DNA of 64,000 nucleotides, from assembly GCA_037127655.1 (NCBI GenBank), contig JBAXXY010000001.1, forward strand, positions 1 through 64,000, in the 5' to 3' direction. A model generated the notes under the pieces. That model made no database searches. It worked only from the letters and a program-made list of their open reading frames with translations, and had not been told where the DNA came from. The translations under genes and the position numbers were made by a program. Source of the stretch: GWF2-38-69 sp037127655. Lineage in GTDB: Bacteria; Verrucomicrobiota; Lentisphaeria; Victivallales; GWF2-38-69. This document shows, piece after piece, positions 18,052 through 27,063 of the stretch (position 1 is its first letter; each line of letters opens with the position of its first letter).

Positions 18052-19464
18052 TTATTTAAAATCCTCTTTTTTAATACCGAAGTCTTTCATTTTACCATAA
18101 AACCCTCGAAGATGTATTCCTGCTATCCTTGCGGCTTCGCCAACCCTGCCCTTAGTCCTATTTAATACCATTTGGATATAAAGTTTTTCAATATTTGTTA
18201 TGGCTTCAGTTGTGACCTCAGGAAGAGTTTTATTTTCCCAGCTAACAGGAGCAGGCAATTTATCTGCGAATGCATTACTCGAAGATACGGCGCTATCGCT
18301 GAAGTTTCTGGGGAGCTGCTCCAAAGTTATCGCTGAACCTTTCGACAAAATTACTGACCGCTCCATTACATTCATAAGTTCTCTTATATTGCCGGGCCAA
18401 TCATAGGCGCAGAGAGCTTTCATCGTGCTTTCTGAAATAGAAGTAATATTTTTCGCATATTTTTTTCTGTAAAGTTCAACGAAATTTTTTGCAATCTGGG
18501 GAATATCTTCAGGCCTTTCTCTAAGAGCTGGAACAGTTAGCGTAACTACATTCAATCTATAGAATAAATCCTTTCTGAAAGTGCCTCTACTTACTTCTTC
18601 TTCAATATTCCTATTGGTGGCTGCAATTACTCTTACATCAATCCAAATAGATTTTTCGCTGCCAAGCGGGCGCAATTCGTAATCTTGCAGCACTCGTAGA
18701 AGTTTTGCCTGCAAATGAAGGGGCATTTCTCCTATTTCATCAAGGAAGATTGTCCCATTGTGCGCAAGTTCAAAAGCGCCTCGCCTGGATCTAATAGCTC
18801 CTGTGAACGCACCCTGTTCGTGACCAAAAAGTTCGCTCTCTAGGAGTTGTTCTGGCAATCCAGCAATATTGACAGGAATAAAAGGCCCTTTTGAGCGAGG
18901 GCTTTCAGAGTGTATAACTTTAGCCAGATGCTCCTTTCCAACCCCGGTTTCGCCCAAAATAAGAAGTGGCGTACTATTTGGAATAATCTGCTGAACTTCG
19001 TCCATAAACATACGCATTTTCTGATTGCCAGAATTAAAGTCTGTAAGTTTCGGAGAAGTTTTGAGTTTGTAGTCGGTACGAGTTTGAGAATAAAATTTTC
19101 TTCTTGATTCTACTGAAGCAGAGATGGCCTCGGCAATACTTACATCCTGTATCCCTGTAAAAAGCACGCTATCAGCCCCTGAAGCTAGGAGTTTGGCATG
19201 TTCTTCGGAAGAATCCCGGTTATGAAGCAGAATTGTCGTAGGGGTTTCAGGCAGACTATTAAGTAAAGAAATATTGGCTTCCAGAGACAGCGGAATAATT
19301 TCCTCACTTATTACAATTATATCCCCGCAGCTCCTAACTAACTTTTGCCACGGCGCCTTAAGCTGCCCTAGACACTTAACTTCTATATCAGGCTGAGAAA
19401 AGTAGTCGTCTAAATATTTTTCGAGCCTTTTTTCTTTGATCGCCAAAAGAAGTCGTATTTTCAT
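18052..19464 (-). CDS. Sigma-54 enhancer-binding activator with degenerate receiver
   Basis: 470 residues in NtrC order. Residues 1-125 fold like a receiver but lack the acidic pair and the phosphoacceptor: the strand-3 site reads DIIVISEEIIP with Ser53 in place of Asp. The AAA+ domain is intact, with Walker A GETGVGKE at 171-178, the sigma-54-contacting GAFTGA at 218-223, Walker B IFLDEIGE near 239, and WPGNIREL. A Fis-type HTH at about 435-465 ends the protein. Activity must be set by something other than phosphorylation. It is divergent from the GNAT/ATP-grasp locus, whose upstream region holds a sigma-54 promoter and repeated palindromic sites, so it is the likely activator of that locus. 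AAGGAA precedes the ATG. Confidence 0.92.
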   Translation of the reverse strand: MKIRLLLAIKEKRLEKYLDDYFSQPDIEVKCLGQLKAPWQKLVRSCGDIIVISEEIIPLSLEANISLLNSLPETPTTILLHNRDSSEEHAKLLASGADSVLFTGIQDVSIAEAISASVESRRKFYSQTRTDYKLKTSPKLTDFNSGNQKMRMFMDEVQQIIPNSTPLLILGETGVGKEHLAKVIHSESPRSKGPFIPVNIAGLPEQLLESELFGHEQGAFTGAIRSRRGAFELAHNGTIFLDEIGEMPLHLQAKLLRVLQDYELRPLGSEKSIWIDVRVIAATNRNIEEEVSRGTFRKDLFYRLNVVTLTVPALRERPEDIPQIAKNFVELYRKKYAKNITSISESTMKALCAYDWPGNIRELMNVMERSVILSKGSAITLEQLPRNFSDSAVSSSNAFADKLPAPVSWENKTLPEVTTEAITNIEKLYIQMVLNRTKGRVGEAARIAGIHLRGFYGKMKDFGIKKEDFK

Positions 19465-19510
19465 ATCATTCCTTTTCTATTTCTCTTTGTCCATTTAAAA
19501 TGGCATACAA

Positions 19511-19639
19511 GTAATATATTACCTATAATATTAACCATAATAAGTATATTTTTACCTATATATGAAAATATTCGAGCTTTTATTTGAGATAATGACATAA
19601 AGTAACTTTTTTAAAAATTTTATACGGTAAAGAATTACC
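19511..19639 (+). promoter_or_regulatory. Three candidate enhancer sites, GTAA-N4-TTACC
   Basis: The sites are GTAA-TATA-TTACC at 19511-19523, GTAT-ATTT-TTACC at 19544-19556 (one mismatch) and GGTAA-AGAA-TTACC at 19626-19639. Starts are 33 bp and 83 bp apart, close to 3 and 8 helical turns, so all would sit on one face of the DNA. They lie about 120-250 bp before the sigma-54 promoter, the usual place for enhancer-binding protein sites. The first is also 47 bp upstream of the activator gene, so autoregulation is possible. Confidence 0.55.
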
Positions 19640-19758
19640 TTATATCACTATTAAACTTTGAATCTGAAAACATGATTAAAGAAAATGAAAATATTTCAAA
19701 TATTTTGTTTGTTAATTTGAGCGAGATATATACTTTAACGAACTTTAAAATTAAATGA

Positions 19759-19774
19759 TGGCATAGAAATTGCT
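19759..19774 (+). promoter_or_regulatory. Sigma-54 (-24/-12) promoter
   Basis: TGGCATAGAAATTGCT matches the consensus TGGCAC-N5-TTGC(A/T), with GG and GC exactly 10 nt apart. Transcription would begin near 19785, just before a GGGAG ribosome site and a 20-codon ORF. It faces the GNAT/ATP-grasp genes, and an activator gene lies upstream. Confidence 0.75.
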
Positions 19775-19800
19775 ACGATGAAGTTGGGAGAAAAAAGACT

Positions 19801-19863
19801 ATGAAAAATGGTAAAAGTTTACAACAAGATAAGGGGGGCTTTATTTTAAAATGTACACATTGA
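19801..19863 (+). CDS. 20-codon leader or precursor ORF
   Basis: ATG to TGA encodes MKNGKSLQQDKGGFILKCTH. A GGGAG ribosome site lies 10 nt upstream and about 1-5 nt after the predicted sigma-54 start site. The ORF overlaps the GNAT-like gene by 13 nt in another frame, so the two may be translationally coupled. It may be a leader peptide that opens the ribosome site of the next gene, or a small peptide substrate for the GNAT/ATP-grasp pair. It is too short for homology and could also be chance. Confidence 0.35.
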   Translation: MKNGKSLQQDKGGFILKCTH

Positions 19864-20819
19864 AGACGGTAGAAGATATTGAGGAGTGCGCGTGTATTTG
19901 GAAAAAATACTGGGACGCATCAAGCATTTTCGATTTATGGGAAGTCAGAAAGTGTTTCGCGGAGTCGTTTGACAGGCATAATAATTTTATAGTCCTTGAA
20001 AATGACAATGAAGTTCAAGGAGTTCTGCCTCTAAGCTGGATGGAAGAATCCAAATTCTATTCCTTTTTCCCAGGCGAGTCTTGGCACGGCAAAACATGGC
20101 TTGAGCAAAATAAAGTTTATGCCAACGATAACAATGTCTTTCAGATTCTTCTCGATAACACCCCAGGACCTGTTCATATGCGTTATTTGTGCGCAAATAG
20201 TCTTTACTTCAATGACTCTCTCAGAGTAGATGAAACAAACTACCATCTCTATCCAGGTGAATTCAATTATTCATTTGACGAATATATGCAAAAGTTCTCC
20301 AGCAAATCCCGTAAAAATCTCTCAAAAGAAGTTGCCAATTTCTATGAATCAGGCGCAACTATTCGCTATAATGAGCTTAAAGATTTAGACTCTCTTTTTC
20401 AGATGAATTTATCCGCTTTCGGTGATCAATCCTATTTTAATGACAAGAGATTTTTTAAATCTTTTGAAATGCTTATTAAATGGCTTTGGGACAATAAGAT
20501 GCTCAGAGTTACTACAGTAATGATAGGCGACAAAATAGCAGCAGTTGATATCGGCACGGTTTACGGCAGTGAATATGTCGTTCTTGCAGGCGGGACTAAT
20601 CCTGAATTTCAGGGAATAGCAAAGCTTATAAACTTCCATCATATAAAATGGGCATGCGAGAATAAATTCGACAAAATCGACTTTCTTTGCGGTGACTTTG
20701 GATGGAAGGAAAGATTCCACCTTACTTCAAAACCTCTATACGAGATAAAGCTCATTTCCTCTCAGGAATCAACCATTACGGAATCTGGCAAGGTAAGTAC
20801 CGGTACATATGGCTGCTAA
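19851..20819 (+). CDS. GNAT-like (Acetyltransf_6/FemX-type) acyl- or aminoacyltransferase
   Basis: 322 residues resembling the CelD/FemAB-like double-GNAT proteins. The second GNAT half includes FSSKSRKNLSKEVANF, MIGDKIAAVDIGTVY, VVLAGGTNPEFQGIAKLINFHHI and DKIDFLCGDFGWKERF, a pattern typical of Acetyltransf_6. Such enzymes transfer acyl or aminoacyl groups to amines in envelope or peptide products. There is no signal peptide or membrane helix, so it is cytosolic. It overlaps the downstream ATP-grasp gene by 11 nt, so the two act together. A run of six G lies 12 nt before the ATG, a rather long spacing. Substrate is unknown. Confidence 0.7.
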   Translation: MYTLKTVEDIEECACIWKKYWDASSIFDLWEVRKCFAESFDRHNNFIVLENDNEVQGVLPLSWMEESKFYSFFPGESWHGKTWLEQNKVYANDNNVFQILLDNTPGPVHMRYLCANSLYFNDSLRVDETNYHLYPGEFNYSFDEYMQKFSSKSRKNLSKEVANFYESGATIRYNELKDLDSLFQMNLSAFGDQSYFNDKRFFKSFEMLIKWLWDNKMLRVTTVMIGDKIAAVDIGTVYGSEYVVLAGGTNPEFQGIAKLINFHHIKWACENKFDKIDFLCGDFGWKERFHLTSKPLYEIKLISSQESTITESGKVSTGTYGC

Positions 20820-22071
20820 GGTACTAATAGTTGGGACTACGACAGACTATGTCCAGTGGATAAGTAGTATCTCCAAAAAAAAAGTATTTTTCCTTACCGA
20901 TTCATCGCTAAGGAATACAGCTCTTGAACCAAAACCTGATTCAGATGATGAAGTCTGCTGGGATCTGTCCGATTCTAAGGGCGCTATACTAGCAGTAGAG
21001 CGGCATCTTCAGAAATTCACGATAAGAATCTGCGGAATTACTTCTTTTGATTGCGAATCCATGGAACTCGCCTCACTAATCGCAATAAAATTTAATTTAT
21101 TCTTCCAAACCCCAAATGCGATAAGGAACTCAAGAGATAAATTCGCCTCCAAAAGAGCTTGGGAAGCCGCAGGTCTTAATATCCCACAATATTCGCTTCT
21201 AAATTCCAGAGAAGATGCTGAAAAATTTCACAGAAAAATTAATGGAATATGCGTTTTAAAACCACTTTCCGGCGCAGGAAGTGAACTTGTTTTCAGCTGT
21301 AAAACTTCTAATGAAGTCAAAGATAGTTATTCTAAAATTAAAGATGGATTAATATCCAGGCAGAACAACAGACTTTTTAACTCTAAATCTATACTAAACA
21401 AATTGTCAGTTTTAGCGGAAGAATTTATTGAAGGAACCGAGTATAGCTGTGACTTTATTATCGAAAAAAACTCTGCAAAGATAATAAGATTAACTGAAAA
21501 AATAAAGGTGAATTCTTTGCCTTTCGGCATTATAGCAGGATATAGATTAGTTGGAAAAATACCCGAAATATCTCATAATAATTTAGTTCAAACAGTAGCT
21601 AAAGCTGCCGAATCTATCGGTATCAATAAAGCTATATGCATGCTGGATTTTATAGTCAGAGCTGGAGAAATAATCTTAATAGAAATAGCTCCAAGGCCTG
21701 GCGGAGATTGTCTTCCATCCCTTTTGCTTTGCGCATCATGGCAAAACATTCTTGAGATGAATATAAATCTTGCGGATGGAAAAGAAGTTGAACCCATTGA
21801 TTACAGAAAGATTGAGCCTTTAACGGCTCTCAGGATTTTTGCCCCAAAAGAAGGACTTCTTTCAGGAATGGATGTGTCTTATTTGACGAATAACAATTCC
21901 ATAAAAGCTATAAACTTAACTGCAAATATCGGACGGGCTATAAGACTTCCACCTGCGGATTACGACACTTGGATTCTTGGGAATTATATCTTTACATTCG
22001 AAGGTTTATCCTGTGATTTAGCTGAAGTGTACAATGATTTTAGCAGAAATATTAAAGTTGGCATCAGATAA
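20809..22071 (+). CDS. ATP-grasp carboxylate-amine ligase
   Basis: 420 residues. An N-terminal pre-ATP-grasp Rossmann domain (KVLIVGTTTDYV) is followed by the ATP-grasp core. The core has NSRDKFASKRAWEAAGLNIPQY, a Lys-containing CVLKPLSGAGSE loop, AEEFIEGTEYSCDFI, CMLDFIVRAGEIILIEIAPRPGGD and a C-terminal lid. EIAPRPGGD carries the metal-binding Glu and Asn-position residues of amino-acid and PylC/BacD-like ligases. It should join a carboxylate, activated as an acyl phosphate, to an amine. With the overlapping GNAT-like gene it suggests a two-enzyme pathway to an amide- or peptide-type compound. The product is unknown. Confidence 0.82.
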   Translation: MAAKVLIVGTTTDYVQWISSISKKKVFFLTDSSLRNTALEPKPDSDDEVCWDLSDSKGAILAVERHLQKFTIRICGITSFDCESMELASLIAIKFNLFFQTPNAIRNSRDKFASKRAWEAAGLNIPQYSLLNSREDAEKFHRKINGICVLKPLSGAGSELVFSCKTSNEVKDSYSKIKDGLISRQNNRLFNSKSILNKLSVLAEEFIEGTEYSCDFIIEKNSAKIIRLTEKIKVNSLPFGIIAGYRLVGKIPEISHNNLVQTVAKAAESIGINKAICMLDFIVRAGEIILIEIAPRPGGDCLPSLLLCASWQNILEMNINLADGKEVEPIDYRKIEPLTALRIFAPKEGLLSGMDVSYLTNNNSIKAINLTANIGRAIRLPPADYDTWILGNYIFTFEGLSCDLAEVYNDFSRNIKVGIR

Positions 22072-22072
22072 T

Positions 22073-22378
22073 CTAACTCTCAGATTCCCTCTCCAAATCT
22101 TTTAGAATCATATCAACCGGCGTAAGATATTTTTTCTTATTGTTGCATTCCTTACAGCACGGAACAATGTTTCCTCTTGCGCTCTTTCCACCTCTTGATA
22201 GCGGAACGATATGATCCATAGTTATTTCAGCAGGATGAAAAGAATTCCCGCAGTAGTGGCATTTACCGTTTTGAATAACATTCTGCCACCAGTTTGTTTT
22301 TCTAAGCTCTGACGCTTTTTTTTTCTCTCTAGCTATATGGGCTTTATCGCTTTGGATTTCAATCCAGTCTTCAGGCAT
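22073..22378 (-). CDS. Small HNH endonuclease
   Basis: 101 residues with the zinc-stabilised HNH fold. A Cys pair (KCHYCGNSF) precedes the catalytic TMDHIVPLSRGG, then the Asn of GNIVPCC and the second Cys pair in CCKECNNKKK. The family includes McrA-like and mobile endonucleases, and many small members have no known target. It is convergent with the ATP-grasp gene, with only 1 nt between the stop codons. It lies 29 nt after lptD on the same strand, so it may be co-transcribed with lptD. Confidence 0.85.
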   Translation of the reverse strand: MPEDWIEIQSDKAHIAREKKKASELRKTNWWQNVIQNGKCHYCGNSFHPAEITMDHIVPLSRGGKSARGNIVPCCKECNNKKKYLTPVDMILKDLERESES

Positions 22379-22407
22379 TACTTATGGTGTTTTTGAAAGG
22401 TTTAGGT

Positions 22408-25059
22408 TTAGTAAACAGACGGCTCGTCCAGAGCATCATTAGGAAAAACGCTTTCTCTTGGAGTTATTTCGTATGCTGGAGTAGAAGTAAACTGCAAAGT
22501 AGCAGATAAATTATTCTGAGTTTGAGTTCCTCCACCCTGATTATTATCATAATTTTGTGAAACAGAGGCATTAAGAACTATCTGAAGACTGCAAGGAAGG
22601 TCTCTAGTTAATGTGATCCCGGCATTAGGCGTCATGTTATTATAAAAGTCGCGGGAAACAGTAAGAATTCCTGTAGTTCTATCATTTATTTTAAAATTCA
22701 AATTCGTATTCAGGTATGATGAATCTGAAAAAGTTCTTTGAAAATAAGTACCGCTTTCTACTTGTTCCATCATATTACCCATAGAGTAGGTGGGATTAGA
22801 GTTATTTACTGAAGAATAAGCCCAACTAGGGTTAACACTCCATCCATCAGCAAAAGCCCAAGTGCTTCCTACATTGGATGTGCTGACACAGTTATTTAAA
22901 TCTGTCCCACTCCAAAGCCGGCCGCCATCTACAAGAGCCGTGATATTAAAGTTCAAATCAGGAGTAGGAGTAAGATTAATTATATTTCCAAAATCTCCGA
23001 GATTCTTTATGGTCCCATCAGGCTCATCCATTCTGCTGTCTGTATTAAAAAGCAGATCCTGGTAGTTGGACATGGTTGCCCAAGTGTAAGACTGTGAGGA
23101 TTTCCAACCGCCTCTTCTTGTCTGAAGTCTGTTATCTATTCCAGCTCTTGTAAAATTCTGGGTATCAATTCTATCTACATCATCAAAATAATATATATAT
23201 TTACGATCAGTCCCCATCGGCGTAAGATATGTGTAGTCAACATAAGGCTGAGTTACATGTCTTAGTCCATTCATATCCCAAAAAGCATTCTTTATATTAT
23301 CCCATGACCTAGAAGCTTTCGTGTTCAAATTCAATCCAAACTCAGGAATAACTCGTCCTGCTGCGCCACCTTTATTATCGTAATTAACTACATCTGCCTC
23401 TGAGTCTCCTTCAGGACTTTCTACCGATAAATTATTATTCAGTTGATTATCGCTTATAGCAATACTCGAACTATTACTGTATCCGGTAAACCTAAAGCCA
23501 GCTCTAGGTATTATATTTACATCTTTTAAATTCAAAGGATAGTAAAGAAAGTTGACTGTATCAAAACGACCCGCATCATACGCTGCAGGCTCAACCCCAT
23601 TACCCAAATCCATACTTGCTCTTGAGTTCCTAAATTTCCCCCACTGCATATCGTACCAACCAATACTTGACTGACCTTGGTAGTAGAAGTTATTCCATAA
23701 TTCCTGTCTAGGAACAGTCAACTGTAAAGCCGGCAATTGTTCGACTGTCGGCGCCCACTGATTAACTTGAGGTCTAAAAGTCAAATCCAAAGCGGCTTTA
23801 TCAAACTGATAGCTTACATCAGCGTAAGTAGCAGGCTCTGGATCAATATAAAACTGGTTTTGTTGAAAATCATTAAGAAAATAGATGTCGCTCAATGAGT
23901 TGAATCTACCTCTGAAATCCAGTCTGTCAGTGATGTGGGTCATATTCTTGATGTCAACATCATATCTTGTCGGGTTTAAGGGAGCATATCTACTGCCTTC
24001 GTATCCGTTCCCAGCTTGAGGTAAAGAATAATTTGCATCTTGATCATTTATCATATAGGCAAAAGATTCTGTTTTAGAGGCTGGTGTTGTCACAGTTGTA
24101 GCATTTCCATATCCAAAACCTCTTGAGCTGTAGTAGTCTAATAAATTAGAAGTACCTATCATTAAATCAGGAGTATCAGACAGCGTCCAATTGTTGGCAG
24201 ATTGGAAATAAGTTCCATAGGAAGAGCTCGAACCTCCTGTGAAAGACCAATTACCCAAAGCACGCGGTGGCGGCTTGTAAAATACAGGAAGCCAAAGAAC
24301 AGGAAGATCTCCAACATATAAAACATTATTATAAGCCCAGAAATGATAATTATTTATATTCGCGGCTGAGCCTTGATCCAAACCTTGAATATTTGAAGGT
24401 TGGTCTCCTGCAGGAAATGCTTCAACGGTTTCAGACTTCATACTATAAACGCTGTGCCCTTCCATGTAATCTGGGCATGGACTCATCTGGGCATTTGGAA
24501 TTACCAATTCGCCATTGCCTTTTCGTAGAGCCCCATCGGCCGCCACTGTCCATCCACCTATGTTTGCCTGGAATGTGCCAAGCTGGAAAACTCCAGTAGT
24601 TAAATCGCCAATGGCTTTATCCCCCTGCCAGGAGAGAGCTTCGCGAACCGTATCTACAACAAGCTTTTGTCTTCCTGTCGGCGTCATTACTGTCCCTACT
24701 ACTTTTATCTTGACATTAGGGTCTTTTTCTAACTTTTGAAGTGCCCAATACTCAATTTCCTGACGACTTCTTACCATCTTCAGAAACCTTACATTACCTG
24801 ACAGCTCTACCATTTTGTTGGTATTATTAAATATCGCCTTATCAGCATATACGATAAGATCGTCTTTTCTTACAAAAATATTACCATATGCAACCATGTT
24901 GTCACCAATAACTTCAAAAGAATCAGCTTTGGCTGTTATTCCTTCAATTGCATTCATGGAATCAATATTGAAAGCATATGTATTAAATGAAAAGATAAAG
25001 GCGCTTAGTAAGGTAAGCAGATATAAGCCGCGTAAAAACATAGTTTTTTTTATTAACAT
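22408..25059 (-). CDS. lptD: LPS-assembly protein LptD (OstA)
   Basis: 883 residues. An N-terminal signal peptide (about 1-29) is followed by an OstA/LptA-like jellyroll strand array (ADSFEVIGDNMVAYGNIFVRK, KAIFNNTNKMVELSGNV). The rest is a long aromatic beta-barrel with alternating Tyr/Trp/Asn strands. The 26-strand LptD barrel inserts LPS into the outer leaflet of the outer membrane with LptE. Low Cys content is visible: few Cys pairs are seen, so the disulfide control of the E. coli enzyme may be absent. AAGG precedes the ATG. It shares a 240-bp intergenic region with the divergent dapB. Confidence 0.82.
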   Translation of the reverse strand: MLIKKTMFLRGLYLLTLLSAFIFSFNTYAFNIDSMNAIEGITAKADSFEVIGDNMVAYGNIFVRKDDLIVYADKAIFNNTNKMVELSGNVRFLKMVRSRQEIEYWALQKLEKDPNVKIKVVGTVMTPTGRQKLVVDTVREALSWQGDKAIGDLTTGVFQLGTFQANIGGWTVAADGALRKGNGELVIPNAQMSPCPDYMEGHSVYSMKSETVEAFPAGDQPSNIQGLDQGSAANINNYHFWAYNNVLYVGDLPVLWLPVFYKPPPRALGNWSFTGGSSSSYGTYFQSANNWTLSDTPDLMIGTSNLLDYYSSRGFGYGNATTVTTPASKTESFAYMINDQDANYSLPQAGNGYEGSRYAPLNPTRYDVDIKNMTHITDRLDFRGRFNSLSDIYFLNDFQQNQFYIDPEPATYADVSYQFDKAALDLTFRPQVNQWAPTVEQLPALQLTVPRQELWNNFYYQGQSSIGWYDMQWGKFRNSRASMDLGNGVEPAAYDAGRFDTVNFLYYPLNLKDVNIIPRAGFRFTGYSNSSSIAISDNQLNNNLSVESPEGDSEADVVNYDNKGGAAGRVIPEFGLNLNTKASRSWDNIKNAFWDMNGLRHVTQPYVDYTYLTPMGTDRKYIYYFDDVDRIDTQNFTRAGIDNRLQTRRGGWKSSQSYTWATMSNYQDLLFNTDSRMDEPDGTIKNLGDFGNIINLTPTPDLNFNITALVDGGRLWSGTDLNNCVSTSNVGSTWAFADGWSVNPSWAYSSVNNSNPTYSMGNMMEQVESGTYFQRTFSDSSYLNTNLNFKINDRTTGILTVSRDFYNNMTPNAGITLTRDLPCSLQIVLNASVSQNYDNNQGGGTQTQNNLSATLQFTSTPAYEITPRESVFPNDALDEPSVY

Positions 25060-25299
25060 TGAAAACCTTAGAAACGAAGTTGAGAATGAAAGAAGCTTAT
25101 AAAATTCTTATAAAAAATCTCATCACTTTAGGCGATTTTATCTAAATCATAAAATTTTGCAATAAGCATTTGATAAATTTTAGATGTAAAAAACAGTTTC
25201 GTCGGATAGTGATTTTTTTTATTTAAAAAATAGGTTTATAATAATTCAAAGTTATCTATAAAGAATTACACAAACAAAATCATCTATCTGAGGTATATA

Positions 25300-26109
25300 A
25301 TGATAAGAATAGTTGTGATAGGCGCGGCAGGAAGAATGGGAAGGTTACTAGTAAAGAACACATTATCCTCTTCTGATTTAAGGTTAGTCGGAGCTATTGA
25401 AGCGAAAAACAATGAAACTATTGGATCAGATGCGGCCGTTCTGGCAGGCCTGCCTAATTGCGGGCTTCAAGTCAGCGATAATATAAGAGGCGCTCTGTCC
25501 CATGCCGATGTAATGATTGATTTCAGTACAAGCGATGTAGTTAAAAATGCAAAAGAAGCAGTCGCTTTGAATGTCGGTGTAGTTATTGGCACGACAGGCT
25601 TGAAACAAGCCGAAAAAGACGAACTCAAAAATCTTTCCGATGCTGGCGGAAGAATAGTCTGTGCGCCAAATATGAGTGTGGGAGTCAATCTTCTTTTTCA
25701 TTTGGCTTCGCAGGTAGCTAAAATCCTTGGAGAAAGTTATGACATTGAAGTAGTTGAGCTCCATCACAATCAAAAGAAAGATGCCCCTAGCGGAACAGCT
25801 GTCAAGTTAGTAGAAGTAATGGCAGAAGCGCGCAATTTGGATATGGAAAAAGACATCTGTTACGGAAGAAACGGAATAACAGGCGCACGCCCGGCTAAAG
25901 AAATAGGAGTTCACGCTGTAAGATGCGGAGATGTGGTAGGGGAACATACCGTTTATTTTTCTACCTGTGGAGAAAGAATTGAACTCACTCACAAGGCTTC
26001 TACAAGAGAAACTTTTGCTTTGGGCGCTCTCAGAGGAGCAAGATTCATTGTTGAAGCAAAACCTGGTTTTTATGATATGCAGGATGTTCTTGGAATAAAC
26101 AAAGCTTAG
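25300..26109 (+). CDS. dapB: 4-hydroxy-tetrahydrodipicolinate reductase
   Basis: It reduces hydroxy-tetrahydrodipicolinate with NAD(P)H in diaminopimelate and lysine synthesis, which is also needed for peptidoglycan. 269 residues, normal length. Visible motifs are the Rossmann GAAGRMGR near the N terminus, GTTGL in the middle and the active site ELHHNQKKDAPSGTA. The ATG follows a GAGG site. A TATAAT hexamer lies 58 nt upstream at 25237-25242. It is divergent from lptD and followed 17 nt later by an ABC ATPase gene. Confidence 0.96.
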   Translation: MIRIVVIGAAGRMGRLLVKNTLSSSDLRLVGAIEAKNNETIGSDAAVLAGLPNCGLQVSDNIRGALSHADVMIDFSTSDVVKNAKEAVALNVGVVIGTTGLKQAEKDELKNLSDAGGRIVCAPNMSVGVNLLFHLASQVAKILGESYDIEVVELHHNQKKDAPSGTAVKLVEVMAEARNLDMEKDICYGRNGITGARPAKEIGVHAVRCGDVVGEHTVYFSTCGERIELTHKASTRETFALGALRGARFIVEAKPGFYDMQDVLGINKA

Positions 26110-26126
26110 CTTTTAAAGGCATAGCC

Positions 26127-27044
26127 ATGGAATCAAACGAAATACTTATTTCAGCTCAGAATCTCTCGAAAATCTTCTATGACTTCTGGCATAGGCCTAA
26201 AGCTAATGCTGTTGATTCAATTTCTTTTCAGGTCAAGAAAGGCGAAATAGTAGGGTTTCTAGGCCCAAATGGATCAGGCAAATCAACTACCATTAAAATG
26301 ATGTTAAATCTACTTTACCCAACATCAGGAGACTTAACTTTGTTCGGGAAAAGTTCTTCAAATGTAGAGATAAAAGCAAAAATTGGCTATTTGCCTGAAG
26401 AAACCTACCTTTATAAATACCTGACAGCAGAAGAAAGTCTTTGTTTTTATGGAAGACTTTTCGGCTTGCCATCCGCTGAAGTAAAGAGAAGAACGACTGA
26501 ACTTCTTGAAATGGCTGGTCTAACTCATGTTCGCAAAAGAATGGTTGGCGAATTTTCAAAAGGCATGGCTAGAAGAATAGGTGTTGCCCAATCGCTGATT
26601 AATAATCCTGAGTTGCTCATATTAGACGAACCAACTTCAGGATTGGATCCTCTCGGGTGCGCTGAAATGAAGGATTTAATTGTTCTTCTGAAGAGCGTGG
26701 GAAAGACTGTTTTAGTATGCAGCCACCTGTTAAGCGACATTGAGGATGTTTGTGACAGGGTTATCATCCTTTATGGCGGGAAAATTGTATCTGAAGGGAA
26801 ACTTAGCGAACTGCTTAAAATATCCTCTCAAGATATTATTACGATGTCGCGTCTTGATGAAAAACAGAAGGAAGAACTCGCAAAATTTATATGCACCAAT
26901 CTTGGACAGAATGACATTAATATTTCAAGTCCTAAAATGTCTTTAGAAAAATATTTCATAAGCGTAATTAAAGAAGCAATTGAGCAGAATGCTTACACGG
27001 CAGGCGCCAGGCACAGCGATTCAATTGCGCAATTTCTAAAATAA
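26127..27044 (+). CDS. ABC transporter ATPase (ABC-2 type)
   Basis: 305 residues. Walker A is GPNGSGKST and Walker B ends in LLILDEPTSGLDP. The signature is the variant EFSKGMARR, with the LSGGQ Ser-Gly-Gly replaced by S-K-G. SHLL is the H-loop. It belongs to the CcmA-like exporters. The next gene is the membrane partner, 19 nt away, followed by a 442-residue membrane-anchored protein. The substrate cannot be read. Confidence 0.9.
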   Translation: MESNEILISAQNLSKIFYDFWHRPKANAVDSISFQVKKGEIVGFLGPNGSGKSTTIKMMLNLLYPTSGDLTLFGKSSSNVEIKAKIGYLPEETYLYKYLTAEESLCFYGRLFGLPSAEVKRRTTELLEMAGLTHVRKRMVGEFSKGMARRIGVAQSLINNPELLILDEPTSGLDPLGCAEMKDLIVLLKSVGKTVLVCSHLLSDIEDVCDRVIILYGGKIVSEGKLSELLKISSQDIITMSRLDEKQKEELAKFICTNLGQNDINISSPKMSLEKYFISVIKEAIEQNAYTAGARHSDSIAQFLK

Positions 27045-27063
27045 TAGATTAACTCGGATTCAC

